Below are positions 1 through 7,890 of a DNA stretch of 36,118 bases, in pieces. How positions within the stretch are numbered: position 1 is the first letter of the stretch; each line of letters begins with the position of its first letter. The position numbers and the translations under genes are program-made. The stretch is from Pseudomonadota bacterium (GTDB lineage: Bacteria > Desulfobacterota > Desulfobulbia > Desulfobulbales > SURF-16), in NCBI GenBank assembly GCA_018816555.1, contig JAHIVT010000141.1, positions 1 to 36,118 of the forward strand, given 5' to 3'. The notes beneath the pieces are model-generated. The model was not told the DNA's origin. It did not search any database and worked only from the letters and a program-made list of their open reading frames with translations.

Positions 1-1
1 C

Positions 2-118
2 TGGTACCGTATCAAAATCCTGCCGCATCGGCAAGCACGCTCTGCTGATCATCTCCAAAAAATCATTTTTTTACGGAAAATCAATATGTTGACAATTGCA
101 ACCCACGATAGTAAATAG
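2..118 (+). CDS. C-terminal end of an unidentified protein (5' truncated)
   Basis: Frame 2 is open from the window edge to a TAG at 116-118 and encodes 38 residues beginning WYRIKILPHRQARSADHLQK. The pattern (aromatic-R-I-K followed by a helix with spaced Ala/Leu) faintly resembles the end of a SPOR-type peptidoglycan-binding domain, but 38 residues cannot establish that. It could also be chance open frame. No terminator is obvious directly after the stop. Confidence 0.3.
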   Translation, partial: WYRIKILPHRQARSADHLQKIIFLRKINMLTIATHDSK

Positions 119-158
119 TCTCGAGGTCAGGATGTCTGAACTTCTCAGTGTCTTCACT

Positions 159-240
159 GGGGCATTATCCCCATTTTCCCCAGGATTTCTTTTAGGATGG
201 TGCGTGAAATAACCCAAAACCATTGGGTGAAAATTTTCCC
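159..240 (+). promoter_or_regulatory. Cluster of three GGGTGAAA-type repeats (putative enhancer sites)
   Basis: Three copies of a 14-bp imperfect palindrome lie 175-256 bp upstream of the sigma-54 promoter at 415: GGGGCATTATCCCC (159-172), GCGTGAAATAACCC (202-215) and GGGTGAAAATTTTCCC (225-240). Related pairs precede other sigma-54 promoters in the window at 7776, 15334 and 20751. The spacing and position are those expected of binding sites for a sigma-54 enhancer-binding protein; the regulator is not in the window. The rest of the 119-502 gap holds only this cluster and the promoter. Confidence 0.6.
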
Positions 241-414
241 TGGTCTACACGCTAATGTCCTGATTTTATTAAGTTCTACTTTTTGCAATGAATTTCCCGA
301 ATTTTTGCACGGATAATCCGAAAAAATACAATTCCCCCGTTTCGATATGCTCATCGTTTGTAAGTATCTGTTAATGTTATATGAATTTATTTATATTTAT
401 TCTTGTCGGTAAAA

Positions 415-430
415 TGGCACGGATAGTGCT
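415..430 (+). promoter_or_regulatory. Sigma-54 (-24/-12) promoter
   Basis: TGGCACGGATAGTGCT matches the sigma-54 consensus TGGCACGN4TTGCW. It has a perfect -24 element including the following G, the -12 GC is present, and GG-to-GC spacing is exactly 12. The only departure is G for T at the first position of TTGC. It lies about 75 bp upstream of the ATG at 503. Confidence 0.75.
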
Positions 431-502
431 CTTGTACATGTCAAAAGTTGGGAAAATGAGAATGATTTTTCTTGGAAAACAATAAGGAATAAGGAGCACT
501 CA

Positions 503-1126
503 ATGAAAATCACAAAAAATAGCACCACCAAAGTCTTTTCAACCGTTGCCGCTCTGATGCTCTGCTGTGCCGCCCAGGCCCATGCAGGCTCCGTCAAGTT
601 GACCGGTCAAATTGATTATATCGATACCGTAGCTAATTCAGGAATAGACTGGGATTCACCCGTGTCCATCGATTTAACCTGGTCCAATGATTCATTGGTT
701 AACCCGGTGGGGGAATCAACAGTCTATTTTCGTACCGACTGGGGCAACACCATGCTTTTAACTATGGGGCAAATGACCCTGGCGCAAACACCCGGCGCTC
801 CAGGCAACGGCGGCACGCCCTATGCCCATTTTACCGATGGCGTTCTTGATGGATTCTTTCTCGATTGGTTCCCCGTAACATTTGGCGGTGTCACCGGCAG
901 CTCATGGGGGCTTTATGTATCAAACGATATCCACTATGATTACACCATAGGCGATATTTATTTTGAAGTGTTGGACAATGGTTCAGCAACCGGGGCCTGG
1001 TTTGAGGGAAGTTTGAATTCGCCTGGTGGTGTGGTGACTTCCTCGGCCGTTCCTGTTCCCGGCGCTGTATGGTTGCTTGGCTCAGGTCTAGTCGGACTTG
1101 TCGGTCTGCGCCGGAAAATGAAGTAG
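503..1126 (+). CDS. Exosortase-type VPxP/PEP-CTERM surface protein
   Basis: The 207-residue protein has an N-terminal signal peptide (positively charged MKITKNSTTK, hydrophobic core, Ala-rich end near residue 28). A mid-section rich in Gly, Asp and aromatic residues has no recognised domain. The C-terminal tail has the sorting-signal architecture VPVPGAVWLLGSGLVGLVGL followed by RRKMK: a VPxP motif, one transmembrane helix and a basic end. By analogy with exosortase (EpsH) substrates it is exported, cleaved at the motif and released or attached at the cell surface, often with exopolysaccharide. The exosortase is not in this window. The start is supported by AAGGAG 7-8 bases upstream. A sigma-54 promoter and three enhancer-like repeats precede it, and a strong terminator follows, so it is probably a single-gene transcript co-regulated with the cytochromes. 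Confidence 0.85.
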   Translation: MKITKNSTTKVFSTVAALMLCCAAQAHAGSVKLTGQIDYIDTVANSGIDWDSPVSIDLTWSNDSLVNPVGESTVYFRTDWGNTMLLTMGQMTLAQTPGAPGNGGTPYAHFTDGVLDGFFLDWFPVTFGGVTGSSWGLYVSNDIHYDYTIGDIYFEVLDNGSATGAWFEGSLNSPGGVVTSSAVPVPGAVWLLGSGLVGLVGLRRKMK

Positions 1127-1156
1127 TCTCGTTTCCTCATCCTCTCTGTAGTACCG

Positions 1157-1207
1157 GGGCCTCAAAAGTTTCACTCCTCCCCTTTTCTTTTGAGGCCCAT
1201 TTTTTTA
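1157..1207 (+). terminator. Rho-independent terminator after the PEP-CTERM gene
   Basis: A perfect 12-bp stem (GGGCCTCAAAAG at 1157-1168 with CTTTTGAGGCCC at 1187-1198) encloses an 18-base pyrimidine-rich loop and is followed by a T tract at about 1200-1206. It separates the PEP-CTERM gene from the cyclotransferase. Confidence 0.85.
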
Positions 1208-1248
1208 TTCATGATGCAATTTCTTCATTCTTGCTTTATCAAGATCAA

Positions 1249-2097
1249 ATGAAAAGTCATCCTGTTAATATTTGGCCGCAAGATGCCTTGGTGAAGATCT
1301 TTTTTATTTTTCTTGCGGTTGGTTTCTGGCAGCGGCCCCTATCCGCGGCCTTTGGCGCTGAGCGGGTAGAAGGGAGCTTTGTCCCTGTCTATGGCTATGA
1401 GATTGTCGCCATCTATGACCATGACCCGCAGGCCTTTACCCAGGGTTTCTGTTTTGATCATGGCATGCTCTATGAGGGGACCGGGTTATATGGTCAATCG
1501 ACCCTGCGCCGGATGACCATTGATGGCGGGAATCCGGAGCTGCGTACTCTCCCTGATTACCTTTTCGGAGAGGGGGTCACCGTTTTTGGCGATAGGGTTA
1601 TTCAACTCACCTGGCAGGCCCATACCGGCATTGTCTGGGACAGAGAAAAGTTGCAGTTTGTCAGGTCCTTTGCCTATGCCACCGAGGGCTGGGGAATTAC
1701 CCATGACGGCCAATCTCTCATCATGAGTGACGGCAGTGCGACCCTCTCTTTTCTTGATCCTGAGACCTTTACCCTGCAGAAACATATTGTGGTGACCGAT
1801 GGCGACCGCCGTATCACCAGACTCAATGAGCTTGAGTATATCAAGGGAGAGATCTGGGCCAATATATGGAAAGAGAGCCGCATTGCCAGGATCAACCCGG
1901 CGAACGGCCAGGTGACCGGCTGGGTCGATTTAAGCGACCTGGCCTTGCAGTATGCCCCGGGTGATGAAGACAGTGTTTTGAACGGCATTGCCTATGACCG
2001 GGACAATGACCGTATTTATGTGACCGGCAAACGCTGGAGCAGGATATTTGCCATAAGGGTGGTAAAAAAAGGAGCAATGCCGTTTGCCAGTCCATGA
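1249..2097 (+). CDS. Glutaminyl-peptide cyclotransferase (plant/bacterial beta-propeller type)
   Basis: This 282-residue exported enzyme converts N-terminal glutamine of proteins to pyroglutamate with release of ammonia. It belongs to the glutamine cyclotransferase family (PF05096). The characteristic motifs occur in order: DPQAFTQGF, LYEGTGLYGQSTLR, FGEGVTVF, QLTW, EGWGIT, SDGSATLSFLDP, LNELEYIKGEIWANIW, LNGIAYD and VTGKRW. Upstream frame extends to 1069, but that would overlap the PEP-CTERM gene and the terminator; ATG 1249 gives a protein with an N-terminal hydrophobic export segment (VKIFFIFLAVGFW), so I chose it. It lies convergent to the PKD protein at 2185. Several exported cytochromes here would carry Gln at or near the mature N-terminus (for example AQA|QNS in the tetrahaem), making them conceivable substrates; that is inference. 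Confidence 0.92.
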   Translation: MKSHPVNIWPQDALVKIFFIFLAVGFWQRPLSAAFGAERVEGSFVPVYGYEIVAIYDHDPQAFTQGFCFDHGMLYEGTGLYGQSTLRRMTIDGGNPELRTLPDYLFGEGVTVFGDRVIQLTWQAHTGIVWDREKLQFVRSFAYATEGWGITHDGQSLIMSDGSATLSFLDPETFTLQKHIVVTDGDRRITRLNELEYIKGEIWANIWKESRIARINPANGQVTGWVDLSDLALQYAPGDEDSVLNGIAYDRDNDRIYVTGKRWSRIFAIRVVKKGAMPFASP

Positions 2098-2184
2098 TCC
2101 GTCAGCAAGAAGTAAACAAGCTCCTCGTTACAGCCGGCGAACAGTGGAACCGTCCGCCGACTGCTTGCAGTACCGAGATGATGA

Positions 2185-3048
2185 CTACGGCGTCACGGAA
2201 AGCGATGGATCATCCGCCGAGGTGTAGTCCAGTTGGTCATGGGCCAGGTCCACAGTGGTGATCCGGATTTGAAACATCTTGTCCCGACCGTAGGTGTGGC
2301 TTGCCGAATCGGATGCAGCCGGATTCACCAGCACGGTCCGTTTACGGTCACCCCAGTAAATATAGGCCCTGGCCAGGTCGGCCGGGGCAGTATCAAAGGT
2401 GAGCATGACATCGCCGCCCGGGCACCCGGCATCGTCGGCACATTTATAACCGTCACTTGCCCCGCCCACGCAGCGGTTTGCGACGCAGACAGCATTTGTT
2501 ACCACCGTGCTGAAGCTGGCGGTATTGCCCGGCGTTTCCACCATGACCGCGGTTACGGCTATGGTGTTGCTTTCCGATAAACCTGAAACCGGGTCAGTCA
2601 TGGTAAGGGTGACGTCATAGGTGCCAGGCGCCGCATACTCATACACCACCATATCGGTTGCGGTATTGCCGCCGACCACCATTCCCGCTCCTCCGTCACC
2701 GAAATCCCAGCTGTAGGTGCAGGCGAGATCGGTGATGGTCTGCTTGATATTCGGGTCATAGCAGTCATCATCAAGAAAGCAGGCAGCCCCATCATCAGAG
2801 CAGCCACCGGCAATGTGATTGAGCGGATCAGGATCGCTGGTGTCCGGCAGCGGGTTGCTGCAGGTGGGCTGGGGAAATGTCTTCTCGTAACAGGCCGCCC
2901 GGCTGGCGTTGAATTCCACCACCAGATCAGTGTCTTGCGACTGCAGACCGCTGAGGAAGGGGATAATCACCACCTCAGCCCGCGCAGACAAAGCACCGCC
3001 CATTACCAGCAGCCCTGCTGCCAGCATCGTCAGATATCTTTTTTTCAT
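2185..3048 (-). CDS. Secreted haemless protein with tandem PKD-like domains
   Basis: The 287-residue protein has a signal peptide (MKKRYLTMLAAGLLVMGGALSARA) and no CxxCH motif. The mature part consists of a PKD-type domain (FNASRAACYE... YSWDFGDGG... YEYAAPGTYDVTLTM, residues about 43-165) and a second Ig-like domain with YIYWGDRKRT near residue 230, ending DDPSLSVTP. The same two-domain unit forms the C-terminus of the cytochromes at 18271 and 21055, and its second half ends the one at 3209; here it stands alone. Two cysteine-rich insertions (CSDDGAACFLDDDC and the stretch from CVANRC to GCPGG) probably form disulfides. GGAG six bases upstream supports the ATG. It is last in the minus-strand cytochrome series. 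A structural or docking role on the cell surface is inference. Confidence 0.8.
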   Translation of the reverse strand: MKKRYLTMLAAGLLVMGGALSARAEVVIIPFLSGLQSQDTDLVVEFNASRAACYEKTFPQPTCSNPLPDTSDPDPLNHIAGGCSDDGAACFLDDDCYDPNIKQTITDLACTYSWDFGDGGAGMVVGGNTATDMVVYEYAAPGTYDVTLTMTDPVSGLSESNTIAVTAVMVETPGNTASFSTVVTNAVCVANRCVGGASDGYKCADDAGCPGGDVMLTFDTAPADLARAYIYWGDRKRTVLVNPAASDSASHTYGRDKMFQIRITTVDLAHDQLDYTSADDPSLSVTP

Positions 3049-3173
3049 CTTTTCTCCTGTTTAGGTCACATTTGATTACCTCATAAAAGGCTTACCGCAT
3101 TATTCGTTACAAAGACGCGGCTGCCAGCGCTCGGGTTTGGGGAAAACTGGTATCAAAGCGGGCAATAAGCAAG

Positions 3174-3201
3174 AAGGTGCCGCCTTGGCAGGCGGCACCT
3201 T
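3174..3201 (-). terminator. Hairpin between the 11-haem cytochrome and the PKD protein
   Basis: An 11-bp perfect stem (AAGGTGCCGCC / GGCGGCACCTT) with a 6-base loop begins eight bases after the cytochrome stop codon. On the minus strand the following bases are only moderately U-rich (CTTGCTTATTG), so it may attenuate rather than stop transcription into the PKD gene. On the plus strand a run of six T follows (3205-3210). Confidence 0.6.
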
Positions 3202-3208
3202 GGGTTTT

Positions 3209-5335
3209 TTATGGATTGATCACCGGCACCTCAAGTGATGGCTCTTCAAGATAGGTATAGGTCATTTTGCCGTAGTTCTGGTCATAGACAACCACCTTGA
3301 TCCGGTAGGTGCTGTTGCGTAAATAATGGTGTTGAACCGGAAGGATGGGGGGATTAATGATGGTTGTGGCCCGGTCTCCCCAGTAAACGTACACCTTGGC
3401 AACCGGCACACCGGCTGTGGTTGTATCCGGAATCGAGACAGTGACCAGTCCGGTGACCGGGTCAAATGAGGCGCCAAGGGTAACCCCTGTGGGAGGGGCA
3501 ATCTCTTCGGCGTTTACCGAGGTGAGTTTGTCGTTTTCCATTGAGTGATGTTTGGCGTCCCAGACATTCCAGCTTACCTGATAGCTGCCGCTGGCAGGAT
3601 AGACGTGGCTGGTGGTGCAGTCTCCGTCGGCGGTGGTGCCGTCACCCCAGACAAATGAGCAGGTAAACGGAGTATTGCAGACAGCGGAGCCGCAGTCAGT
3701 AACATTGACCTGGAAGTTAATTTCGTTGGACTCATCGCCTGCAGTCACGGAAGGGGAGGCGTGGAGGTAAACGTTGCCCCAGCGGATGGGCGTATTGAAG
3801 CCGAAGTAGCCGTGGCAGGAGTTGGTTGAGCAGGTGCCGCCGCCGGCATCAAAGGTGTAAACCAGATCAAGGGGACGGTCCTGGCCGTTGGCATGGAAGG
3901 TGGGGGCGCCGATCACGTCGTAGCGGCCGTTGCCGTGGTTGCCGGTGGGGGTAATGGTCACCCCGTCGGTGGTGGTGCCGAAATGGCAGGTTTTGCAGGT
4001 GAAACCGGCATTGATATGGCGCTGATGGCTGTTTGATTTAGGCTGATCCTGGGCATAGGCAGGCGGGTAGGTGTGGCAGGAATTGCACTGGGTGCTGCCG
4101 GTGGTCCAGGAAGGGGAGGTCTGCGCGGCAAGCACGCCGGTGGCAACCGAGGTGCCGTCGCTGTGGCAGTAAACGGTGCAGGTCATGGAGCCGCCGGTGG
4201 TCACCGTGGTGTTGTTCGTCCCCTCATAGCTGTAAGAAGGATGCAAGCTCTGGCCGTCGTAATGATTACCGTTCGTGTCCTGGCCGTTAATAGCAAAGCC
4301 CATCTGCAGCCGGTAGTCATCGATAATGGGTGTAACCGGCATGCCGCTGTAATGGCAGGTGGCACAGCTCATACCGTTGTCCGATACATGGGTGGCATGG
4401 GCGCCGGCGCTGCTTGAGCCAGTGGGGGCGGGATTCCAGACAAGGCCGTTGATCTGGCCGGGGACATCAACCACCGGCGGAAAACCGTGGCAGGCATTGC
4501 AGCTTGGCCGGAAACCCAGCTCATGATCATGGCAGGTGGTGCAGTTTTCCCCGTTAAAATGGTCGGCCAGGGAGCCGTCGCTGCGCCAGTGTCTGGTCTG
4601 GGTATGGCAGACCTGGCAGACGCCGTCCGGAGTGGGGTCGATGGTGTCGGCGGATTCATTGTCGGCCAGCCCGGCGGGAGTCCCGGCAAAGGCCACCGTC
4701 ACTCCGTTGATTTCGCTTTTAATATATTGGCCGTAGAGGATCTTGAAATCCCGGCTGGTGGAAAACTGGGTGACCTCCCCCTGCACGGTGATGGTGTTAG
4801 CTGTTGCATTGATAATCTCGGCGGAAAAATCAATAGAGACGTTCTGTTCGGCATCCCACAGCATGCCCTGCACCAGGAAGATGAGACCGCGTTCCCTACC
4901 GGTTTTGGCCCTCCAGGTTGATGGGTCCTGCCAGGTGCTGTCAAGGACCAGCAAATTGTCCAGGGTAAAGGAGGTGGTGCCGTTAGCCGCACTGTAGGAT
5001 GAAAAGCTTCCCTCAATAAGCGGGGTGGCGCATTGGGCGGAAACATGGGGATCATGACAGTCCACGCATTGTCTCTGCCACTGACCATAGCTGTTGCTGC
5101 CGATCACCGCAGCCGAATGGGTGGCCATGGCCGGTGCACTGGTTTTGCTGTAGTTGCCGCCGCTGCTGTTATTGTGGCAGAACTCGCAGGCCGTTTTCGG
5201 ACCCATATGGTTTTGGTGGCAGTCAAGACAGTAGATGTTATTTGTCGTCCAGTGCGGGGCGGTGTTGGCCGCCCCGATCTGCGGCACCATTGCTATCCCC
5301 AGCCCCAGCAAGCTGTGTAAAATGATCTTTTTCAT
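3209..5335 (-). CDS. Large exported cytochrome c, about 11 haems, with C-terminal PKD domains
   Basis: The 708-residue protein has a signal peptide (MKKIILHSLLGLGIAMVPQIGAA). I count nine CX2CH motifs (CLDCH, CEFCH, CVDCH, CQVCH, CTTCH, CNACH, CATCH, CNSCH, CKTCH), one CX4CH (CSTNSCH) and one unusual CX3CH (CTVYCH). The pair CTVYCH...CNSCH corresponds to the Geobacter-type CX4CH...CX2CH domain but has one residue fewer between the cysteines. After residue about 515 haems stop and two Ig/PKD-like domains follow (CSFVWGDGTTADGDC, then VYVYWGDRATT), ending LEEPSLEVPVINP. It is a clear paralogue of the protein at 18271: both begin PHW...NNIYCLDCH, share the haem order and carry the same central haemless insert of about 120 residues. 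A likely surface or extracellular electron-transfer protein. AAGGAG precedes the ATG; it lies 34 bp after the 13-haem gene, in the same operon. Confidence 0.9.
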   Translation of the reverse strand: MKKIILHSLLGLGIAMVPQIGAANTAPHWTTNNIYCLDCHQNHMGPKTACEFCHNNSSGGNYSKTSAPAMATHSAAVIGSNSYGQWQRQCVDCHDPHVSAQCATPLIEGSFSSYSAANGTTSFTLDNLLVLDSTWQDPSTWRAKTGRERGLIFLVQGMLWDAEQNVSIDFSAEIINATANTITVQGEVTQFSTSRDFKILYGQYIKSEINGVTVAFAGTPAGLADNESADTIDPTPDGVCQVCHTQTRHWRSDGSLADHFNGENCTTCHDHELGFRPSCNACHGFPPVVDVPGQINGLVWNPAPTGSSSAGAHATHVSDNGMSCATCHYSGMPVTPIIDDYRLQMGFAINGQDTNGNHYDGQSLHPSYSYEGTNNTTVTTGGSMTCTVYCHSDGTSVATGVLAAQTSPSWTTGSTQCNSCHTYPPAYAQDQPKSNSHQRHINAGFTCKTCHFGTTTDGVTITPTGNHGNGRYDVIGAPTFHANGQDRPLDLVYTFDAGGGTCSTNSCHGYFGFNTPIRWGNVYLHASPSVTAGDESNEINFQVNVTDCGSAVCNTPFTCSFVWGDGTTADGDCTTSHVYPASGSYQVSWNVWDAKHHSMENDKLTSVNAEEIAPPTGVTLGASFDPVTGLVTVSIPDTTTAGVPVAKVYVYWGDRATTIINPPILPVQHHYLRNSTYRIKVVVYDQNYGKMTYTYLEEPSLEVPVINP

Positions 5336-5369
5336 ATTTTCTTCTCCTTGTCAGATCAAACCGCAGTTA

Positions 5370-7568
5370 TCAGAAATTCGGAACAACAACCTGGATGTTG
5401 GGGGTTAAGGGGATATAGCTTGAGCCGGCATTATCGCTGACAGAGTATTGCACATATCGTGTTCCGCCTGAGGTGTACGTATGACTGAAGGTCTGTCCCG
5501 ACGGCGTGTCGGTCAGAGAAAGCGGCAGTATGTCGCTTGCGCCGTCACGCCAGACGATGCGGGCGCTGCCCGGACCGGAATGACCGCAACCATCAAAGTC
5601 TGAGTCAATGGACAGGTCGGTGAAGGTAACAGCGTAGCCGGTGATCTGGGTCGGCGCGCCGGGATTGCCGTACACAGGGGTATAGACAATGTTGGTCCGG
5701 TTGACATTGGGCACCGGATTGACATTGGCGGCCCCGGCGGAGGAAGTGACAGGGGTGGTCTTGGTGCCGCTGTCCAGGGTGTGCATCTTGGCATCGCGGA
5801 CCGTCCAGGTGACATTGTAGCTGGTGCTCATCTGGGGATAGACATGGGTGTGGCTGTTTACCGTACCCTCGTAATCCCAGACGCCGTCGCTCTCCCAGTC
5901 GATGGAGTAATGATAGGGCGGCACTGCCGTGCTGGAGGTGACATTAATGGCAAAGTTGATGGACCCGCACAGGCTGCCAGGGCTCCAGCTGACGCCTGCG
6001 GTGATGGCGCTGAATCCCCAGGGGCGGTTTGCGCTGGTGCCCATGTTGGCATGACAGGTGATGCTGGAGCAGGTGCCGCCGCCCGGGTCATAGGTGTAGG
6101 TGAAGTTGACGGTGCTGGGGATCTGGCCGAGCACAAAGACCGTGGCCGTGGGGTCGGGGGCCACGTCATACCGGCCATTGACATGCTGGCTCCGGTTGGT
6201 GATGGTGGCGCCATCCGAGGTGGTGCCGTAATGGCAGATATTGCAGGTGTAACCGAAGCTGGCATGTAAGAGATGTTTGTTGGCCTTGGGGTTATCCGCA
6301 TCATAGGCCGGCGGGAAGCCATGACACGAGGTGCAGGAAGTTGTGCCGTCCCAGGGAGGTGAGCTCTGATGCGGGCCGGGGAAGGTTGACGGATCAAAAA
6401 AGCTGGTGGAAACCGCCGTGCCGTCACTGTGGCAGTAGAAATTCTCGCAGGAGGTGGCTGCACCGGCAGAGGAGATCGTCGTACCGTTGGTGCCGGAGTA
6501 ACTGTAGAGATTGTCCAGAGTCTGGGAGTTGTAGATGGAGCCGTTGCCGGAAAAACCAAAGACAGCAAAGCCCATTTGCAGCCGGTAATCTCCGACAATC
6601 GGCGTATCCGGCATACCGTTAAAGTGGCAGGTATAACAGGAGATCTGGTAATCCACGACATGTTTCTGGTGAGCCCCGGAAGTGAGGGAGCCGGTGGGCG
6701 CCGGGTTGACCACCAGGCCGTCGATACCCTGGGGAATGTCCACCAGGGGTGGGTAGCCGTGACAGGCATTGCAGTTCGGTTTGAAGCCCTCGTTGTGTTC
6801 GTGGCAGGTGACACAGCGGGTGGCGGCATTGTGGCCGTCGCCCGAGGCGGATGTGTAATGGTTGGTCGAGGTGTGACAGGCCTGGCAGACTCCGTCAAAG
6901 GGCGCACTGGTTTGGGCATAATCACTGCCCATGGCGTTGGCGATAAAGGAGACCTGCGCAGTTTCCGCAGGGATGCCGAACTGGCCGTCGGACTGTTTGC
7001 TCACCTCGTCATGAATCATGTCGATGTTGTTGTCGCCATGGGGGTCGTGGCAGTCCCAGCAGAAAAAGCCGCCGTCGGTCAGTTCATCATGGCGTCCACC
7101 GGCATGGTTGGCGTCAATTTTGACCACCGAGTTGACGGCAATAAAGGCGTTGCCCTGACCGTCCGGATCATAGCCTGCGGCATCAGTGCCATGGCAGGCA
7201 AGGCAGTTGGAATTCTGACCGGCAGCGTCCGCGGTGGTGGTGTTGGCCAGTCTGAACGGGTTGGTCGGCTCGCCGTGTCTGACGTCATAATCGTGGCAAT
7301 AGTCGCAGGCAAGGACAATGTTCGGCCGGCCATGGCCGCTGGTCTGCCACTGGCCGCTGTCAATCACGGCTATGGTGAAATTACTCTGGTAATCATTGAC
7401 ATCGCCGGTGCCCAGGTGACAGCTTGCACAGGTGCCCTGCGGTTTGGTCGGTGTCAGGCAGGCGGTTGTCTCGTGGCATTCAAAACAGCCGGCCGAGGCG
7501 ATGCCCGGCAGCATCATCATGGCAAGACCTGTCAGCAGGCTTGCCTTGGCAATAGTCTTTTTCTTCAC
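5370..7568 (-). CDS. Large exported cytochrome c, about 13 haems, with C-terminal PKD-like domains
   Basis: The 732-residue protein starts at GTG 7568 (GGAGG five bases upstream) with a signal peptide MKKKTIAKASLLTGLAMMMLPGIASA; the first haem motif CFECH follows cleavage almost immediately. There are eleven CX2CH motifs (CFECH, CASCH, CDYCH, CLACH, CWDCH, CQACH, CVTCH, CNACH, CYTCH, CTSCH, CNICH) and two CX4CH (CENFYCH, CSSITCH). The middle section (CQACHTSTNHY ... CNACHGYPPLVD ... CYTCHFNGMPDTPI ... RLQMGF) is homologous to the proteins at 3209 and 18271, but the N-terminal five haems differ. Two PKD-like domains close the protein (YSIDWESDGVWDYEG; RIVWRDGASDI), more divergent than in the others. 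It is first in its transcript behind a sigma-54 promoter at 7663. Likely extracellular electron transfer; electron partner unknown. Confidence 0.9.
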   Translation of the reverse strand: MKKKTIAKASLLTGLAMMMLPGIASAGCFECHETTACLTPTKPQGTCASCHLGTGDVNDYQSNFTIAVIDSGQWQTSGHGRPNIVLACDYCHDYDVRHGEPTNPFRLANTTTADAAGQNSNCLACHGTDAAGYDPDGQGNAFIAVNSVVKIDANHAGGRHDELTDGGFFCWDCHDPHGDNNIDMIHDEVSKQSDGQFGIPAETAQVSFIANAMGSDYAQTSAPFDGVCQACHTSTNHYTSASGDGHNAATRCVTCHEHNEGFKPNCNACHGYPPLVDIPQGIDGLVVNPAPTGSLTSGAHQKHVVDYQISCYTCHFNGMPDTPIVGDYRLQMGFAVFGFSGNGSIYNSQTLDNLYSYSGTNGTTISSAGAATSCENFYCHSDGTAVSTSFFDPSTFPGPHQSSPPWDGTTSCTSCHGFPPAYDADNPKANKHLLHASFGYTCNICHYGTTSDGATITNRSQHVNGRYDVAPDPTATVFVLGQIPSTVNFTYTYDPGGGTCSSITCHANMGTSANRPWGFSAITAGVSWSPGSLCGSINFAINVTSSTAVPPYHYSIDWESDGVWDYEGTVNSHTHVYPQMSTSYNVTWTVRDAKMHTLDSGTKTTPVTSSAGAANVNPVPNVNRTNIVYTPVYGNPGAPTQITGYAVTFTDLSIDSDFDGCGHSGPGSARIVWRDGASDILPLSLTDTPSGQTFSHTYTSGGTRYVQYSVSDNAGSSYIPLTPNIQVVVPNF

Positions 7569-7662
7569 TTTCCCCTCCCCTCATTGTGGAAAATTGTGAT
7601 AACTCGTCCCGCCCGCGGTATGTATGATATTGTTAGGCGTAAAAGATCAAAGATTCAAATCA

Positions 7663-7678
7663 AGCAAGAAATGCACCA
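7663..7678 (-). promoter_or_regulatory. Sigma-54 promoter for the 13-haem/11-haem cytochrome operon
   Basis: On the minus strand the sequence is TGGTGCATTTCTTGCT. The -12 element TTGCT is perfect, the -24 GG is present with the correct 12-base spacing, and only the CAC part of -24 is degenerate. It is about 95 bp upstream of GTG 7568, and paired enhancer-like repeats lie about 100-130 bp further upstream. Confidence 0.65.
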
Positions 7679-7775
7679 TTTATTTGTTTGTGCCAGCTGT
7701 TTTTTAACTCTATGGAATAACAGGAGAAAATTTTATTGCCTTGCAGGATGATGCCGGATGATATGAGTGGTTTGC

Positions 7776-7809
7776 GGGTAATATGCCCCTCTTTTGGGGC
7801 ATATTACCC
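7776..7809 (-). promoter_or_regulatory. Inverted pair of 14-bp repeats: enhancer site and/or terminator
   Basis: GGGTAATATGCCCC (7776-7789) and its exact complement GGGGCATATTACCC (7796-7809) face each other across six bases. As a hairpin (14-bp perfect stem) it could terminate the upstream 12-haem gene, whose stop is at 7891, but no T tract follows on the minus strand. Each arm also matches the 14-bp motif found upstream of the other sigma-54 promoters, with the usual 20-bp repeat spacing, and the pair lies about 100 bp upstream of the promoter at 7663. It may do both. Apart from this and the promoter, the 7569-7890 gap shows nothing further. Confidence 0.6.
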
Positions 7810-7890
7810 TTTTGGGTGGGTGAAGAGATGGGATGTTGCCTCACATAAAAGGATGCTGTCAGGCAGAGTTTTTGATTCTGGCAATGTCCC

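Noticed and set aside
1069-1248. Longer N-terminus for the glutaminyl cyclase
   Set aside because: It would overlap the PEP-CTERM gene and read through its terminator; ATG 1249 gives a normal export signal.
3176-3192. Sigma-54-like site upstream of the haemless PKD gene (minus strand GGCACCTTCTTGCTT)
   Set aside because: GG-to-GC spacing is 11 instead of 12, it lies within the hairpin after the 11-haem gene, and no enhancer-like repeats are nearby.
6429-7751. 440-codon plus-strand frame opposite the 13-haem cytochrome
   Set aside because: It is antisense to a clear multihaem protein; its Gly/Val-rich composition is the complement of CxxCH-rich coding sequence.
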